Shown: one piece after another, positions 8,258 through 16,655 of the stretch
Layout: every line of letters starts with the position of its first letter
How positions within the stretch are numbered: the first letter of the stretch is position 1
From: Roseateles_E cavernae
Lineage (GTDB): Bacteria; Pseudomonadota; Gammaproteobacteria; Burkholderiales; Burkholderiaceae_C
NCBI RefSeq assembly: GCF_040187885.1
Contig: NZ_JBDPLH010000003.1
Coordinates: 372,001 to 436,000 of the forward strand
Direction: 5' to 3'
DNA: 64,000 nucleotides
Notes under the pieces: generated by a model
The model's database searches: none
Told to the model about the DNA's origin: nothing
Seen by the model: only the letters and a program-made list of their open reading frames with translations
Position numbers and translations under genes: made by a program

Positions 8258-9640
8258 TCAGGGCCGCGCCAGCGCCTTAAGCAGCTTGTCGTGGATGCCG
8301 CCAAAGCCGCCATTGCTCATGCACAGCACATGATCGCCGGGCTTGGCGGCCCGGACGACGGCGGCCACCAGCGCATCGATGTCGGCACAGACCTGGGCCT
8401 GCGCGCCCATGGTCGCCAGCACTTCCTTGGCGTCCCAGTCGACGCTGCCCTGATGGCAGAAACTGATATCGGCCTCTTCCAGCGACCAGGGCAGCTGGGC
8501 CTTCATCGTGCCCAGCTTCATCGTGTTGGAGCGCGGCTCGAACACGGCCAGGATGCGCTCGCTGGGCGCGATGCGGCGGCGCAGGCCGTTGACCGTGGTG
8601 TGGATGGCGGTCGGGTGGTGGGCGAAGTCGTCGTAGACCTTGACGCTGCCTCCTTCAACCAGGGCCTCGCCGCGCAGCTCCAGCCGGCGACGCACGTTCT
8701 GGAACGTGGCCAGCGCGGCGGCCGACTGCTCGGGCGGCACGGCCAGGTGTTCGGCGGCGGCGATCGCGGCCAGCGCATTGAGCTGGTTGTGCTCGCCGCT
8801 CAGCGCCCATTCGACTCTGGCGACCTTCAGGCTGCCGCGCAGCACGTCGAAGGCCTGCGGCTCGCCACGGGCGCGCAGCGCGCCGGGCTCTTCCTTGCGG
8901 GCACCAAAGCGCTGCACCTCGCTCCAGCAGCCGCGGCTGAGGACGCGCTTGAGCGCGTCCTCGCGGGCATTGACGACCAGGCGGCCGCTGGCCGGTACGG
9001 TGCGCACCAGGTGGTGGAACTGGGTCTCGATCGCGGCCAGGTCGGGGAAGATGTCGGCGTGGTCGTGCTCGAGATTGTTCAGGATCGCGGTGCGCGGCCG
9101 GTAGTGGACGAACTTGCTGCGCTTGTCGAAGAAGGCGGTGTCGTACTCGTCGGCTTCGATGACGAAAGGCTTGCCCTGGCCGAGCCGGGCCGAGACGCCG
9201 AAATTCAGCGGCACGCCGCCGACCAGAAAGCCCGGCTCCAGCCCGGTCTGCTCAAGAATCCAGGCCAGCATCGCGGTGGTCGTGGTCTTGCCATGGGTGC
9301 CGGCCACGGCCAGCACATGGCGGCCCTGCAAGACATGCTCGGCCAGCCATTGCGGACCCGAGGTGTAGGGCAGACCGGCGTCGAGGATGGCTTCCATCAG
9401 CGGGAAGCGGCCTTCCGATGAGCGCGTCACGACATTGCCGATCACGAAGAGATCGGGCTTGAGTGCCAGCTGCTCGGCGCCAAAGCCCTGGATCAGCGTG
9501 ATGCCCAGGGCCTGCAACTGATCGGACATCGGCGGGTAGACATTGGCATCGCAGCCGGTCACCTTGTGGCCGGCCTCGCGGGCCAGCGCGGCCAGGCCGC
9601 CCATGAAGGTGCCGCAGATGCCGAGGATGTGGATGTGCAT
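8258..9640 (-). CDS. mpl: UDP-N-acetylmuramate:L-alanyl-gamma-D-glutamyl-meso-diaminopimelate ligase
   Basis: A 460-residue Mur-ligase family enzyme of murein recycling: it joins the recovered tripeptide to UDP-MurNAc using ATP in the cytoplasm. The N-terminus MHIHILGICGTFMGGLA is characteristic of Mpl rather than MurC. The ATP loop GTHGKTTTTAM lies near residue 110, the central-domain EADEYDTAFFDKRSKF near 165-180, and the C-terminal domain carries YDDFAHHPTAIHTT. Length is usual for Mpl (about 455). The start lies 2 bp from the stop of the HAD gene, indicating coupling. Confidence 0.95.
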   Translation of the reverse strand: MHIHILGICGTFMGGLAALAREAGHKVTGCDANVYPPMSDQLQALGITLIQGFGAEQLALKPDLFVIGNVVTRSSEGRFPLMEAILDAGLPYTSGPQWLAEHVLQGRHVLAVAGTHGKTTTTAMLAWILEQTGLEPGFLVGGVPLNFGVSARLGQGKPFVIEADEYDTAFFDKRSKFVHYRPRTAILNNLEHDHADIFPDLAAIETQFHHLVRTVPASGRLVVNAREDALKRVLSRGCWSEVQRFGARKEEPGALRARGEPQAFDVLRGSLKVARVEWALSGEHNQLNALAAIAAAEHLAVPPEQSAAALATFQNVRRRLELRGEALVEGGSVKVYDDFAHHPTAIHTTVNGLRRRIAPSERILAVFEPRSNTMKLGTMKAQLPWSLEEADISFCHQGSVDWDAKEVLATMGAQAQVCADIDALVAAVVRAAKPGDHVLCMSNGGFGGIHDKLLKALARP

Positions 9641-9641
9641 A

Positions 9642-10304
9642 TCAGTTGTCTCTAAACCAGGAGGGCAGGCGGGGCAGGACCTCGTCCAGGGAGCCTAGCA
9701 CCAGGCATTGCGGGGCGATAGCCGGGTCGGGCTGCTTCAGGTCGGGCACCAGGACCACGCCCATGCCCGCCGTCAGTGCCCCCTGGGCGCCGTAGCTGGA
9801 ATCCTCGAACACCAGGGCCTTAGCAGGATGGATGCCAAGGCTGCGCGCGGCCAGCTCGAACAGGTCCGGATGGGGCTTGCCGCGCGCCACCTGGTCGCCG
9901 CCATGGATGGGGCCGAAGAAGGGACGGATGCCGGCGGCATCGAGCCGGTCCAGCACCTTGGTGTGTCGCGTCGACGAGGCCACGGCCAGCGGCACGCCCA
10001 GACCCTGCAGCCGCTGCAGCAGGGCCAGCGCGCCGGGCATCAGCGCGAAGCCGCGGTCCTGGAACTGCGCCGCGATCTCGGCATCGACCGCCGCATACAC
10101 GCGCTCGGCCTCCGACAGGCTGCCCAGCTTCTCGGTCAGCACGGCCAGGCTGTCCGGCCGGTTGCGGCCTACCGTCAGCAGATAGTCGGCCTCGGTCAGC
10201 GAGGACAGCCGCAGCCAGGCATCGCGGATCGGTCGCTCGGAGTCGAGCAGCAGACCGTCCATATCGAAGATCACCGCATCGAAGCGGCGGGCCATGATCG
10301 CCAT
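9642..10304 (-). CDS. HAD superfamily hydrolase (beta-phosphoglucomutase-like subgroup)
   Basis: A 220-residue haloacid-dehalogenase phosphatase or phosphomutase. Motif I is FDMDGLLLDSE (nucleophile and acid Asp residues), motif II is the SST near residue 114, a conserved Lys follows, and motif III is FEDSSYG. The cap between motif I and II is helical, as in the PGMB/phosphonatase-like subgroup. The substrate is not predictable. The start ATG at 10304 is one base from the hemL stop; a second ATG at 10295 (MARRFDAV) is an equal alternative. The gene sits between hemL and mpl and is probably cotranscribed with both. Confidence 0.88.
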   Translation of the reverse strand: MAIMARRFDAVIFDMDGLLLDSERPIRDAWLRLSSLTEADYLLTVGRNRPDSLAVLTEKLGSLSEAERVYAAVDAEIAAQFQDRGFALMPGALALLQRLQGLGVPLAVASSTRHTKVLDRLDAAGIRPFFGPIHGGDQVARGKPHPDLFELAARSLGIHPAKALVFEDSSYGAQGALTAGMGVVLVPDLKQPDPAIAPQCLVLGSLDEVLPRLPSWFRDN

Positions 10305-10305
10305 C

Positions 10306-11592
10306 TCAGCGCAGGGCGCTGCGGGCGGCGTCCAGCGTGGCCTCGATATCGGCCGCGCTGTGGGCGCCGCTGACGAAGCCGGCTTCATACAGCGCGGGTG
10401 CCAGGTAGACGCCGGCATTGAGCATGCCGTGGAAGAAGCGGTTGAAGCGCTCCTTGTCGGTCGTCATCACGGTGGCGTAGTTCTGCGGCAGCTCGCTCAT
10501 CAGGAAGAAGCCGAACATGCCGCCCTGGCAATCGGCGCTGAAGGGCACACCGTTCTCGCGCGCCACGGCCACCAGGCCATCGACCAGGCTGCGGGTGCGC
10601 GCGCTCAGCGCGTCGAAGAAACCGGGCTTCTGGATCTCGCGCAGCGTGGCCAGGCCGCAGGCGGTGGCGACCGGGTTGCCGCTCAGGGTGCCGGCCTGGT
10701 AGACGCCGCCCAGCGGGGCGAGGTGAGCCATGATGTCGCGGCTGGCACCAAAGGCGGCCAGCGGCATGCCGCCGCCGATGACCTTGCCGAACACGCTGAT
10801 ATCGGGCTTGAAGCCGGGGATCAGGCCCGCATAGTGGCCTTGCGCGCTGGCGAGGCCGACGCGGAAACCCGTCATCACCTCGTCGAATACCAGCAGCGCG
10901 CCGTGGGTAGAGCACAGCTCGCGCATGCGGGTCATGAAGGGCACGCTGGCGCGCACGAAGTTCATATTGCCGGCAATCGGCTCGACGATCACGCAGGCCA
11001 GCTCGGGCCCATGCAGCGCGAAGGCCTCTTCGAGCTGGGCGATGTTGTTGTACTCCAGCACCAGCGTGTCCTGCGCAGCTGAAGCCGGCACACCGGCGCT
11101 GGTCGGGTGGCCGAAGGTGGCAAGACCCGACCCCGCCTTGACCAGCAGCGCGTCGGTGTGGCCGTGGTAGCAGCCCTCGAACTTGATGAACTTGCTGCGG
11201 CCGGTGGCGCCGCGCGCCAGCCGGATCGCGCTCATCGTCGCCTCGGTGCCCGAGCTGACCAGGCGCACCTGCTCCATGCTGGGTACCAGCTTCAGGATCT
11301 CCTCGGCCAGCTCCAGCTCGCGCTCGGTCGGCGCGCCGAAGGAGAAGCCCTCACGCGCCGCACTCAGCACCGCGTCCAGCACGGCCGGGTGGCCGTGGCC
11401 CAGGATCATCGGGCCCCAGGAGCCGATGTAGTCGATATAGCGCTTGCCCTCGGCGTCAAAAATATAGGCGCCGTCACCGCGCTTGATGAAGCGCGGCGTG
11501 CCGCCGACGGCGCGGAAGGCGCGCACCGGCGAGTTGACGCCGCCAGGGATGACGCGCTGCGAGCGCTCGAACAGGTCTTGATTCGTGGTCAT
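10306..11592 (-). CDS. hemL: Glutamate-1-semialdehyde 2,1-aminomutase
   Basis: A 428-residue PLP enzyme of the C5 tetrapyrrole pathway, converting glutamate-1-semialdehyde to 5-aminolevulinate in the cytoplasm. It has the family N-terminus (LFERSQRVIPGGVNSPVRAF), the GSWGPMILGHGHP stretch, the LVFDEVMTGFRV cofactor Asp region, and FGKVIGGGMPLAAFG with the Schiff-base Lys. The ATG at 11592 gives the normal length. A TTG seven codons upstream (11613) is possible but not needed. Neighbours are thiD upstream and the HAD gene downstream, and rubredoxin is divergent beyond thiD, an arrangement I associate with this group of betaproteobacteria. Confidence 0.95.
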   Translation of the reverse strand: MTTNQDLFERSQRVIPGGVNSPVRAFRAVGGTPRFIKRGDGAYIFDAEGKRYIDYIGSWGPMILGHGHPAVLDAVLSAAREGFSFGAPTERELELAEEILKLVPSMEQVRLVSSGTEATMSAIRLARGATGRSKFIKFEGCYHGHTDALLVKAGSGLATFGHPTSAGVPASAAQDTLVLEYNNIAQLEEAFALHGPELACVIVEPIAGNMNFVRASVPFMTRMRELCSTHGALLVFDEVMTGFRVGLASAQGHYAGLIPGFKPDISVFGKVIGGGMPLAAFGASRDIMAHLAPLGGVYQAGTLSGNPVATACGLATLREIQKPGFFDALSARTRSLVDGLVAVARENGVPFSADCQGGMFGFFLMSELPQNYATVMTTDKERFNRFFHGMLNAGVYLAPALYEAGFVSGAHSAADIEATLDAARSALR

Positions 11593-11622
11593 GATCGGGA
11601 AAGACAGATTCAATGCAGGCGC

Positions 11623-12573
11623 TCAGTGCATGCGGCGGGGCGGCCGGCCCGGGGGTTCGTCGGCCACCAGCGGTTCCAGCGGGTCGATCAGGGTGGCCTC
11701 GGCGCCTTCCTCGTCCTCGGGCGGCAGGGCCCAGAAGAAGCGGTCGGGCAGCACATTGCCCATGCCGGGCCGGAAGCCGGCATCGAGCGACTGGTCCAGG
11801 AAGGACAGGGCCTCGGCCACGGCGCTGTGCACCTCGGCACCGACCGACAGCAAGGCGGCGATGGCGGCCGACAAGGTATCGCCGGCGCCGATGAAATTGA
11901 CCTCGAAGCGCTCGAACTTCTCGCCGGTGATCGGGCCCTGGGCATTGGCCAGCACGTTGTCGATGAACTGGTTGGGCAGGGTGATGCCGGTCACCAGCAC
12001 ATGCTCGGCGCCATGCTGGCCGGCGGCGACGGCCAGCTCGCGCGGCGAGGCCGGACGGTCGGCATCCCAGTCGGGCAGCAGGAAATCGGTCAGGGTCTTG
12101 TGGTTGCCCACCAGCACATGGGTCTGCGGCAGCACCAGCTCGCGGAAGGCATCCAGATAGCTCTGCTGCTGCTCCTCGTCCAGCCAGGAGATCGCGGGCA
12201 GATAGGCGACCAGCGGAACATCAGGGTAATCACTGAGGACCTCGGCCACCGCGCTGACACCCTCGGCGCTGCCAAGGAAGCCGACCTTCCAGGCCGTGAT
12301 CGTCACGTCCTCCAGGATGCTGCGCGCCTGCTCGACCACGGTGTCGCTGTCCAGCACATGCTGGTCGAACACCTCGGCGGTGTCGCGCAGCAGGATGGCG
12401 GTGACGACCGGCAGCGCATGCGCGCCCATCGCGGCGATGGTGGCGATGTCGCCGGCCAGCCCGCTGGCCCCGCTGGGCTCGCTGGCGTTGAAGCTCATCA
12501 CGCAGGCCGGGGCGGGGGATTCTTGCTCTTCGGGGGGCAGGGCGGGGTCGGTGGGGAAGTCTGCTGTGCTCAT
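11623..12573 (-). CDS. thiD: ThiD-like hydroxymethylpyrimidine/phosphomethylpyrimidine kinase
   Basis: A 316-residue ribokinase-fold kinase of thiamine biosynthesis that phosphorylates HMP and HMP-phosphate. The N-terminal SEPSGASGLAGDIATIAAMG matches the ThiD substrate motif, though the common GSDPSGGAG form is altered. The C-terminal NFIGAGDTLSAAIAALLS holds the GAGD anion hole and catalytic Asp. It is longer than classical ThiD (about 265) owing to an acidic N-terminal extension of about 25 residues and a Pro/Arg-rich tail. The non-canonical substrate motif leaves some doubt about exact specificity. It heads the minus-strand run thiD-hemL-HAD-mpl. Confidence 0.82.
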   Translation of the reverse strand: MSTADFPTDPALPPEEQESPAPACVMSFNASEPSGASGLAGDIATIAAMGAHALPVVTAILLRDTAEVFDQHVLDSDTVVEQARSILEDVTITAWKVGFLGSAEGVSAVAEVLSDYPDVPLVAYLPAISWLDEEQQQSYLDAFRELVLPQTHVLVGNHKTLTDFLLPDWDADRPASPRELAVAAGQHGAEHVLVTGITLPNQFIDNVLANAQGPITGEKFERFEVNFIGAGDTLSAAIAALLSVGAEVHSAVAEALSFLDQSLDAGFRPGMGNVLPDRFFWALPPEDEEGAEATLIDPLEPLVADEPPGRPPRRMH

Positions 12574-12698
12574 GGTCAGGAAGGGATGAAAGGTCCTGTT
12601 ACCAGGGACCCAAACAATGCGTGACTAAGCACCGCTAAGCATCGAAATGGCTGTTGCATCCGTGCCTACTCTCCCCATGGGGGGCAAAGTCGGGCTGG

Positions 12699-12718
12699 CT
12701 ACAATCTTCGCATTGTAG
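12699..12718 (+). promoter_or_regulatory. Inverted repeat containing a -10-like TACAAT upstream of rubredoxin
   Basis: CTACAAT (12699-12705) and ATTGTAG (12712-12718) form a perfect 7-bp inverted repeat around a CTTCGC spacer. The left arm includes TACAAT, a good -10 box for the rubredoxin-pilG direction, 31 bp before the GTG start. No convincing -35 is seen. The repeat could be a regulator site or simply a promoter with symmetry. Confidence 0.45.
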
Positions 12719-12736
12719 TGAGCAAGCGATCCCACC

Positions 12737-12910
12737 GTGACCGAAGCAAGTACCTGGATGTGCCTGATCTGTGGCTGGATCTATGACGAAGCCACCGGCG
12801 ATCCGGAGCATGGCATTGCAGCGGGCACCGCCTGGGCCGATGTGGACATGAATTGGACCTGCCCCGAATGCGGCGCTCGCAAAGAAGACTTCGAGATGGT
12901 GCGTATCTGA
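12737..12910 (+). CDS. Rubredoxin
   Basis: A 57-residue small iron protein for one-electron transfer. Two CxxC knuckles hold the single Fe: C9-L-I-C12 in WMCLICGWIYDEATGD and C42-P-E-C45 in NWTCPECGARKEDFEM. The aromatic and acidic residues around them (W/Y/D) are standard. It begins with GTG at 12737; no earlier in-frame start gives a better product, and there is no strong Shine-Dalgarno. It is divergent from thiD/hemL and lies 37 bp before pilG. Rubredoxins in this position are common in betaproteobacteria. The redox partner is not evident in the window. Confidence 0.95.
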   Translation: MTEASTWMCLICGWIYDEATGDPEHGIAAGTAWADVDMNWTCPECGARKEDFEMVRI

Positions 12911-12947
12911 TTGATCGACGGCATGGCCTCGCTTTAGGAGAATTCCA

Positions 12948-13355
12948 TTGGACTCGCAGGCACCGGCAGGCATGAGCGCGGGCGTTATCTCCAAGGTGCT
13001 GGTCATCGATGACAGCAACACGATACGCCGCAGCGCCGAGATTTTTCTGAAGCAGGCCGGCCACCAGGTGGTGCTGGCGGAAGATGGCTTTGACGCGCTG
13101 TCCAAGCTCAGCGACTACCAGCCCGATCTGGTGTTCTGCGACATCCTGATGCCGCGCCTGGATGGCTACCAGACCTGTGCCATCATCAAGCGCAATCCCC
13201 TGTTTGCCGGCGTGCCTGTCATCATGCTGTCGAGCAAGGACGGCCTGTTCGACAAGGCGCGAGGCCGCATGGTGGGCTCGCAGGACTATCTGACCAAACC
13301 CTTCACCAAGGATCAGCTTTTGCAGGCGGTGCAGCAGCACCGCCGCGCCGGCTGA
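12948..13355 (+). CDS. pilG: Twitching-motility response regulator PilG
   Basis: A 135-residue single-domain CheY-like receiver of the Pil-Chp chemosensory system that promotes pilus extension. The acidic pair is D21-D22 (VLVIDDSNTIRR), the phosphoacceptor is D65 (FCDILMPRLDG), and the conserved Lys is K117 (YLTKPFTK). The TTG at 12948 is preceded by AGGAG with 7-nt spacing; an ATG at 12972 lies inside and has no such site, so I prefer TTG. First gene of the cluster pilG-pilH-pilI-pilJ-chpA. Confidence 0.93.
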   Translation: MDSQAPAGMSAGVISKVLVIDDSNTIRRSAEIFLKQAGHQVVLAEDGFDALSKLSDYQPDLVFCDILMPRLDGYQTCAIIKRNPLFAGVPVIMLSSKDGLFDKARGRMVGSQDYLTKPFTKDQLLQAVQQHRRAG

Positions 13356-13405
13356 ATTCTTCAATCCACAGGGATGCCCTTTAGAGGCAGCGCGAGGAGC
13401 ACGAG

Positions 13406-13771
13406 ATGCCTATCCAGAAGATATTGCTGGTGGATGATTCCAAGACCGAGTTGCACCATCTCAGCGAGATGCTGCTCAAGCGCGGTTACGAGGTGCGCAC
13501 CGCCGAGAACGGCGAGGAGGCGATGAAGCGCCTGGCCGAGGAAAAACCCGACCTGATCCTGATGGATGTCGTGATGCCGGGCCAGAACGGCTTCCAGCTG
13601 ACCCGCGCGATCACCCGTGACGAGCGCTTCGCCGATGTGCCGGTGATCATGTGCACCAGCAAGAATCAGGAGACCGACAAGGTCTGGGGCATGCGCCAGG
13701 GCGCGCGTGACTATGTGGTCAAGCCGGTCAAGTCAGAGGAATTGCTGGCCAAGATCAAAGCACTCGGCTGA
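13406..13771 (+). CDS. pilH: Twitching-motility response regulator PilH
   Basis: A 121-residue CheY-like receiver. The acidic pair is D10-D11 (ILLVDDSKTE), the phosphoacceptor is D54 (LILMDVVMPGQNG), and the conserved Lys is in YVVKPVK. In the Pil-Chp system of pseudomonads PilH acts as the second receiver opposing or draining phosphate from PilG. A clear AGGAG precedes the ATG. It lies 50 bp after pilG and 6 bp before pilI. Confidence 0.93.
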   Translation: MPIQKILLVDDSKTELHHLSEMLLKRGYEVRTAENGEEAMKRLAEEKPDLILMDVVMPGQNGFQLTRAITRDERFADVPVIMCTSKNQETDKVWGMRQGARDYVVKPVKSEELLAKIKALG

Positions 13772-13777
13772 GCGCGT

Positions 13778-14299
13778 ATGAGCAATAAGCAAGCCCTGCG
13801 CGAACTCCAGCAACGCCTCGCGCAGCGCATGCAGGCCGCGCGCGAGCAGCCGCAGCAGGCGAGCTGGCTGGCGGTCGAGTGCGCCGGCATGCCGCTGCTG
13901 TTCTCGCTGCTGCAAGCCTCCGAGATCTTCACGCCGGTGCCTCTGCAGACCGTGCCCTATGCCCAGCCCTGGCTGCTCGGCGTGGCCAATCTGCGCGGCG
14001 GCCTGCACACGGTGGTCGATCTGGCGGCCTTTCTGGGCCTGCGCGAAGCGGCGGCGGTGACCCGTTCGGAAGGGGCGCGGCTGATCGCGATCAACCCCGA
14101 CCTGGGCATCAACTGCGCGCTGATGGTCGACCGCCTGCTGGGCCTGCGCGGCGCGATGCAGGCCGAGACCGTCGACGCGGCGACGCCGCGGCCGCGTTTT
14201 GCCGGTGGTGTGATGCGCGATCAAGAGGGCCGTCGCTGGCAGGTGATAGACCTGGAAGCGCTGGCCAGACACGAGCAGTTTCTTCGGATTGTGGCCTGA
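13778..14299 (+). CDS. pilI: CheW-like adaptor PilI
   Basis: A 173-residue CheW-domain adaptor that links the chemoreceptor PilJ to the kinase ChpA in the cytoplasm. The N-terminal third is helical and charged. The CheW fold covers residues ~25-165, with the pattern EIFTPVPLQTVPYAQPWLLGVANLRG split into the typical strand-turn-strand and VVDLAAFLGL. It is a little shorter than PilI of pseudomonads (178). Its position between pilH and pilJ fixes the identity. Confidence 0.92.
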   Translation: MSNKQALRELQQRLAQRMQAAREQPQQASWLAVECAGMPLLFSLLQASEIFTPVPLQTVPYAQPWLLGVANLRGGLHTVVDLAAFLGLREAAAVTRSEGARLIAINPDLGINCALMVDRLLGLRGAMQAETVDAATPRPRFAGGVMRDQEGRRWQVIDLEALARHEQFLRIVA

Positions 14300-14348
14300 G
14301 CGTGCCGCTTGAGCGGCCGCTGTCAACCACCGACTTCACGAGGGTGAG

Positions 14349-16616
14349 ATGAGCTTCCTGGACAAGATCAAGAATCTGGGCAAGACCGAGGACGCCACGT
14401 CCGCCGGGTCTTCGCACTCGGCCGCCATGCCTCTGGGCACGCTCAGCGGGCCGCTCAGCGAGCCGGCGCGCTCCGAGTCCTCCATCATTTCCGAGGCCGT
14501 GCCGACCGAGCTGGCCGGCACCGAGTTCCCCGAGACCAGCAGCGCCTTTGCCAGCACCGTCGCGGCCGAAGGCGGCGCGGCGGCGGCCTTCGCCCCGGCG
14601 GCCAAGAGCGGGCGCCAGGCTGTGCTGACGGCGTTGGTGGCCTTCGGCCTGATCGGCACGGCGGCCAGCGTCAGCCTGATCCTGGTCAACGCCAACCGCA
14701 GCTCGGCCCAGGTGCGCGCCACCGGCCAGGCGCTGATGCAGTCGCAGCGCATGGCCAAGTCGGTGTCCTCGGCCCTGGTCGGCAATGCGGCGGCCTTCGG
14801 CGAGCTGCGCGAGAGCGTCGGCGTGCTGACCGGCATCGTGCCCCAGCTGCGCGAGGGTGCTCAAGGCCAGGCGGCGGTCCAGCAAGGCCTGGACGAGGTC
14901 GAGCCGCTGATCACCCGGGCCGACAAGAACGGCAAGGTGGTGCTGGCCCAGGAGAAGGTGCTGACCCAGGTGGGCCAGGCCTTGCGCAGCATCAACCGCC
15001 AGAGCTCCGACCTGCTGGAGAGCGCCGAGGCCGTCGCCTCGCTGTCGCTGCAGCAGGGCGCCTCGCTGGGCGAAATCTCGGCGGTGGGCCAGCTGGTGAT
15101 GCTGACCCAGCGTATCGGCAAGAGCGCCAACGAGTTCCTGACCCAGGAAGGCGTCAGCCCCGAGGCGGTGTTCCTGCTCGGCAAGGACTTGAACACCTTC
15201 AAGGAAATCACCGAAGGCCTGCTCAAGGGCAACCCCGAGCTGCGCCTGCCCGGCGCCCGCGACCCGGAGCTGCGTGAACGTCTGAACACCCTGCTCAAGC
15301 AGTACGAGGACACCCGCACCCAGGCCGCCGCGATTCTGTCGAATCTGCAGGGCCTGGTGTCGGCCCGCGAGGCCCAGTCCAGCATCCTGGCCGACAGCGA
15401 GCCGGTGCGCCGCAACCTGGAGCAGATCGCCGCCGAGCTGGAGGGCGGTGGTGGCATCACCTGGTGGAGCGGCCTGCTGCTGCTGGCCTCGCTGGCCGCG
15501 CTGGTGGTCGGTGCGCTCGGTTTCCTGCGGCTTTATGTGTCCGGCCAGGCCCAGCGGGCGGCGATGGCCGAGGCGCAAAAGCGCGAAGCCGAGGCCCAGG
15601 AACAGGAAGCCAAGCGCGTCAACGACGCCAATCAGGCGGCCATCTTGCGTTTGATGAACGAGCTGCAGGCGGTGGCCGAGGGCGATCTGACCCAGCAGGC
15701 CACCGTGACCGAGGACATCACCGGCGCGATCGCCGACTCGGTGAACTACACGGTGGAAGAGCTGCGCAGCCTGGTCAGCCAGGTGCAGAGCACGGCCGCC
15801 CGGGTGACCGACACCACCGGCCAGGTCGACCAGACCTCGACCGAGCTGCTGGCCGCCTCGACCGAACAGCTGCACGAGATCCGCGCCACCGGCGAGGCCG
15901 TGCTGCAGATGGCCGGCCGCATCAATGAGGTGAGCGCCCAGGCCCAGCAGACCGCCGAGGTGGCGCGCCAGTCGCGCCAGGCGGCCGAGACCGGCCGCGA
16001 GGCGGTGCAGAACAATATCGGCGGCATGAACTCGATCCGCGAGTCCATCCAGGAAACCTCCAAGCGCATCAAGCGCCTGGGCGAAAGCTCGCAGGAAATC
16101 GGCGAGATCACCGAGCTGATCTCGGACATTACCGAGCAAACGAACGTGCTGGCGCTGAATGCGGCGATCCAGGCCGCCTCGGCCGGCGAGGCCGGTCGCG
16201 GCTTCTCGGTGGTGGCCGAGGAAGTGCAGCGCCTGGCCGAGCGCTCCGGCGACGCGACGCGCCGGATTGCCGCGCTGGTCAAGACGATTCAGACCGACAC
16301 CCAGGATGCGGTGGCGGCGATGGAGCGCTCCACCGTCGGTGTGGTGCAGGGGACGAAGCTGTCGGATGCGGCCGGTAGCGCGCTGGAAGAAATCGACACC
16401 GTGTCGCGCCGCCTGGACCAACTGATCGCGCAGATCTCGACACAGGCGCTCAGCGAGGCCCGTGCCGCCAACGAGGTGGCCGCCAATATCCAGCATATCT
16501 TTGCCGTGACCGAACAGACCGGCGAGGGCACGCGCTCGACCGCCCAGATGGTGCACGAGCTGTCGCGGTCGGCCGAAGCCCTGCGCGCTTCGGTGTCCCG
16601 CTTCAAGATCGGTTGA
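14349..16616 (+). CDS. pilJ: Pil-Chp methyl-accepting chemotaxis protein PilJ
   Basis: A 755-residue transmembrane chemoreceptor that senses surface or pilin signals for type IV pilus control. Residues 1-95 are a low-complexity cytoplasmic leader. TM1 is near 98-118 (VLTALVAFGLIGTAASVSLIL). A periplasmic PilJ sensor region covers about 120-365, including GQALMQSQRMAKSVSSAL and QLVMLTQRIGKSANEFL, the paired PilJ-type repeats. TM2 is near 372-392 and a HAMP-like linker follows. The signalling tip near residues 590-625 has the usual NVLALNAAIQA and GRGFSVVAEEVQRLAE. The long N-terminal leader is unusual relative to the 682-residue pseudomonad PilJ. RBS GAGGGTGAG is visible. Confidence 0.94.
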   Translation: MSFLDKIKNLGKTEDATSAGSSHSAAMPLGTLSGPLSEPARSESSIISEAVPTELAGTEFPETSSAFASTVAAEGGAAAAFAPAAKSGRQAVLTALVAFGLIGTAASVSLILVNANRSSAQVRATGQALMQSQRMAKSVSSALVGNAAAFGELRESVGVLTGIVPQLREGAQGQAAVQQGLDEVEPLITRADKNGKVVLAQEKVLTQVGQALRSINRQSSDLLESAEAVASLSLQQGASLGEISAVGQLVMLTQRIGKSANEFLTQEGVSPEAVFLLGKDLNTFKEITEGLLKGNPELRLPGARDPELRERLNTLLKQYEDTRTQAAAILSNLQGLVSAREAQSSILADSEPVRRNLEQIAAELEGGGGITWWSGLLLLASLAALVVGALGFLRLYVSGQAQRAAMAEAQKREAEAQEQEAKRVNDANQAAILRLMNELQAVAEGDLTQQATVTEDITGAIADSVNYTVEELRSLVSQVQSTAARVTDTTGQVDQTSTELLAASTEQLHEIRATGEAVLQMAGRINEVSAQAQQTAEVARQSRQAAETGREAVQNNIGGMNSIRESIQETSKRIKRLGESSQEIGEITELISDITEQTNVLALNAAIQAASAGEAGRGFSVVAEEVQRLAERSGDATRRIAALVKTIQTDTQDAVAAMERSTVGVVQGTKLSDAAGSALEEIDTVSRRLDQLIAQISTQALSEARAANEVAANIQHIFAVTEQTGEGTRSTAQMVHELSRSAEALRASVSRFKIG

Positions 16617-16655
16617 GCGCCTGAGCGCCGCCCCAGCATAGACGACAAGGCAAGC

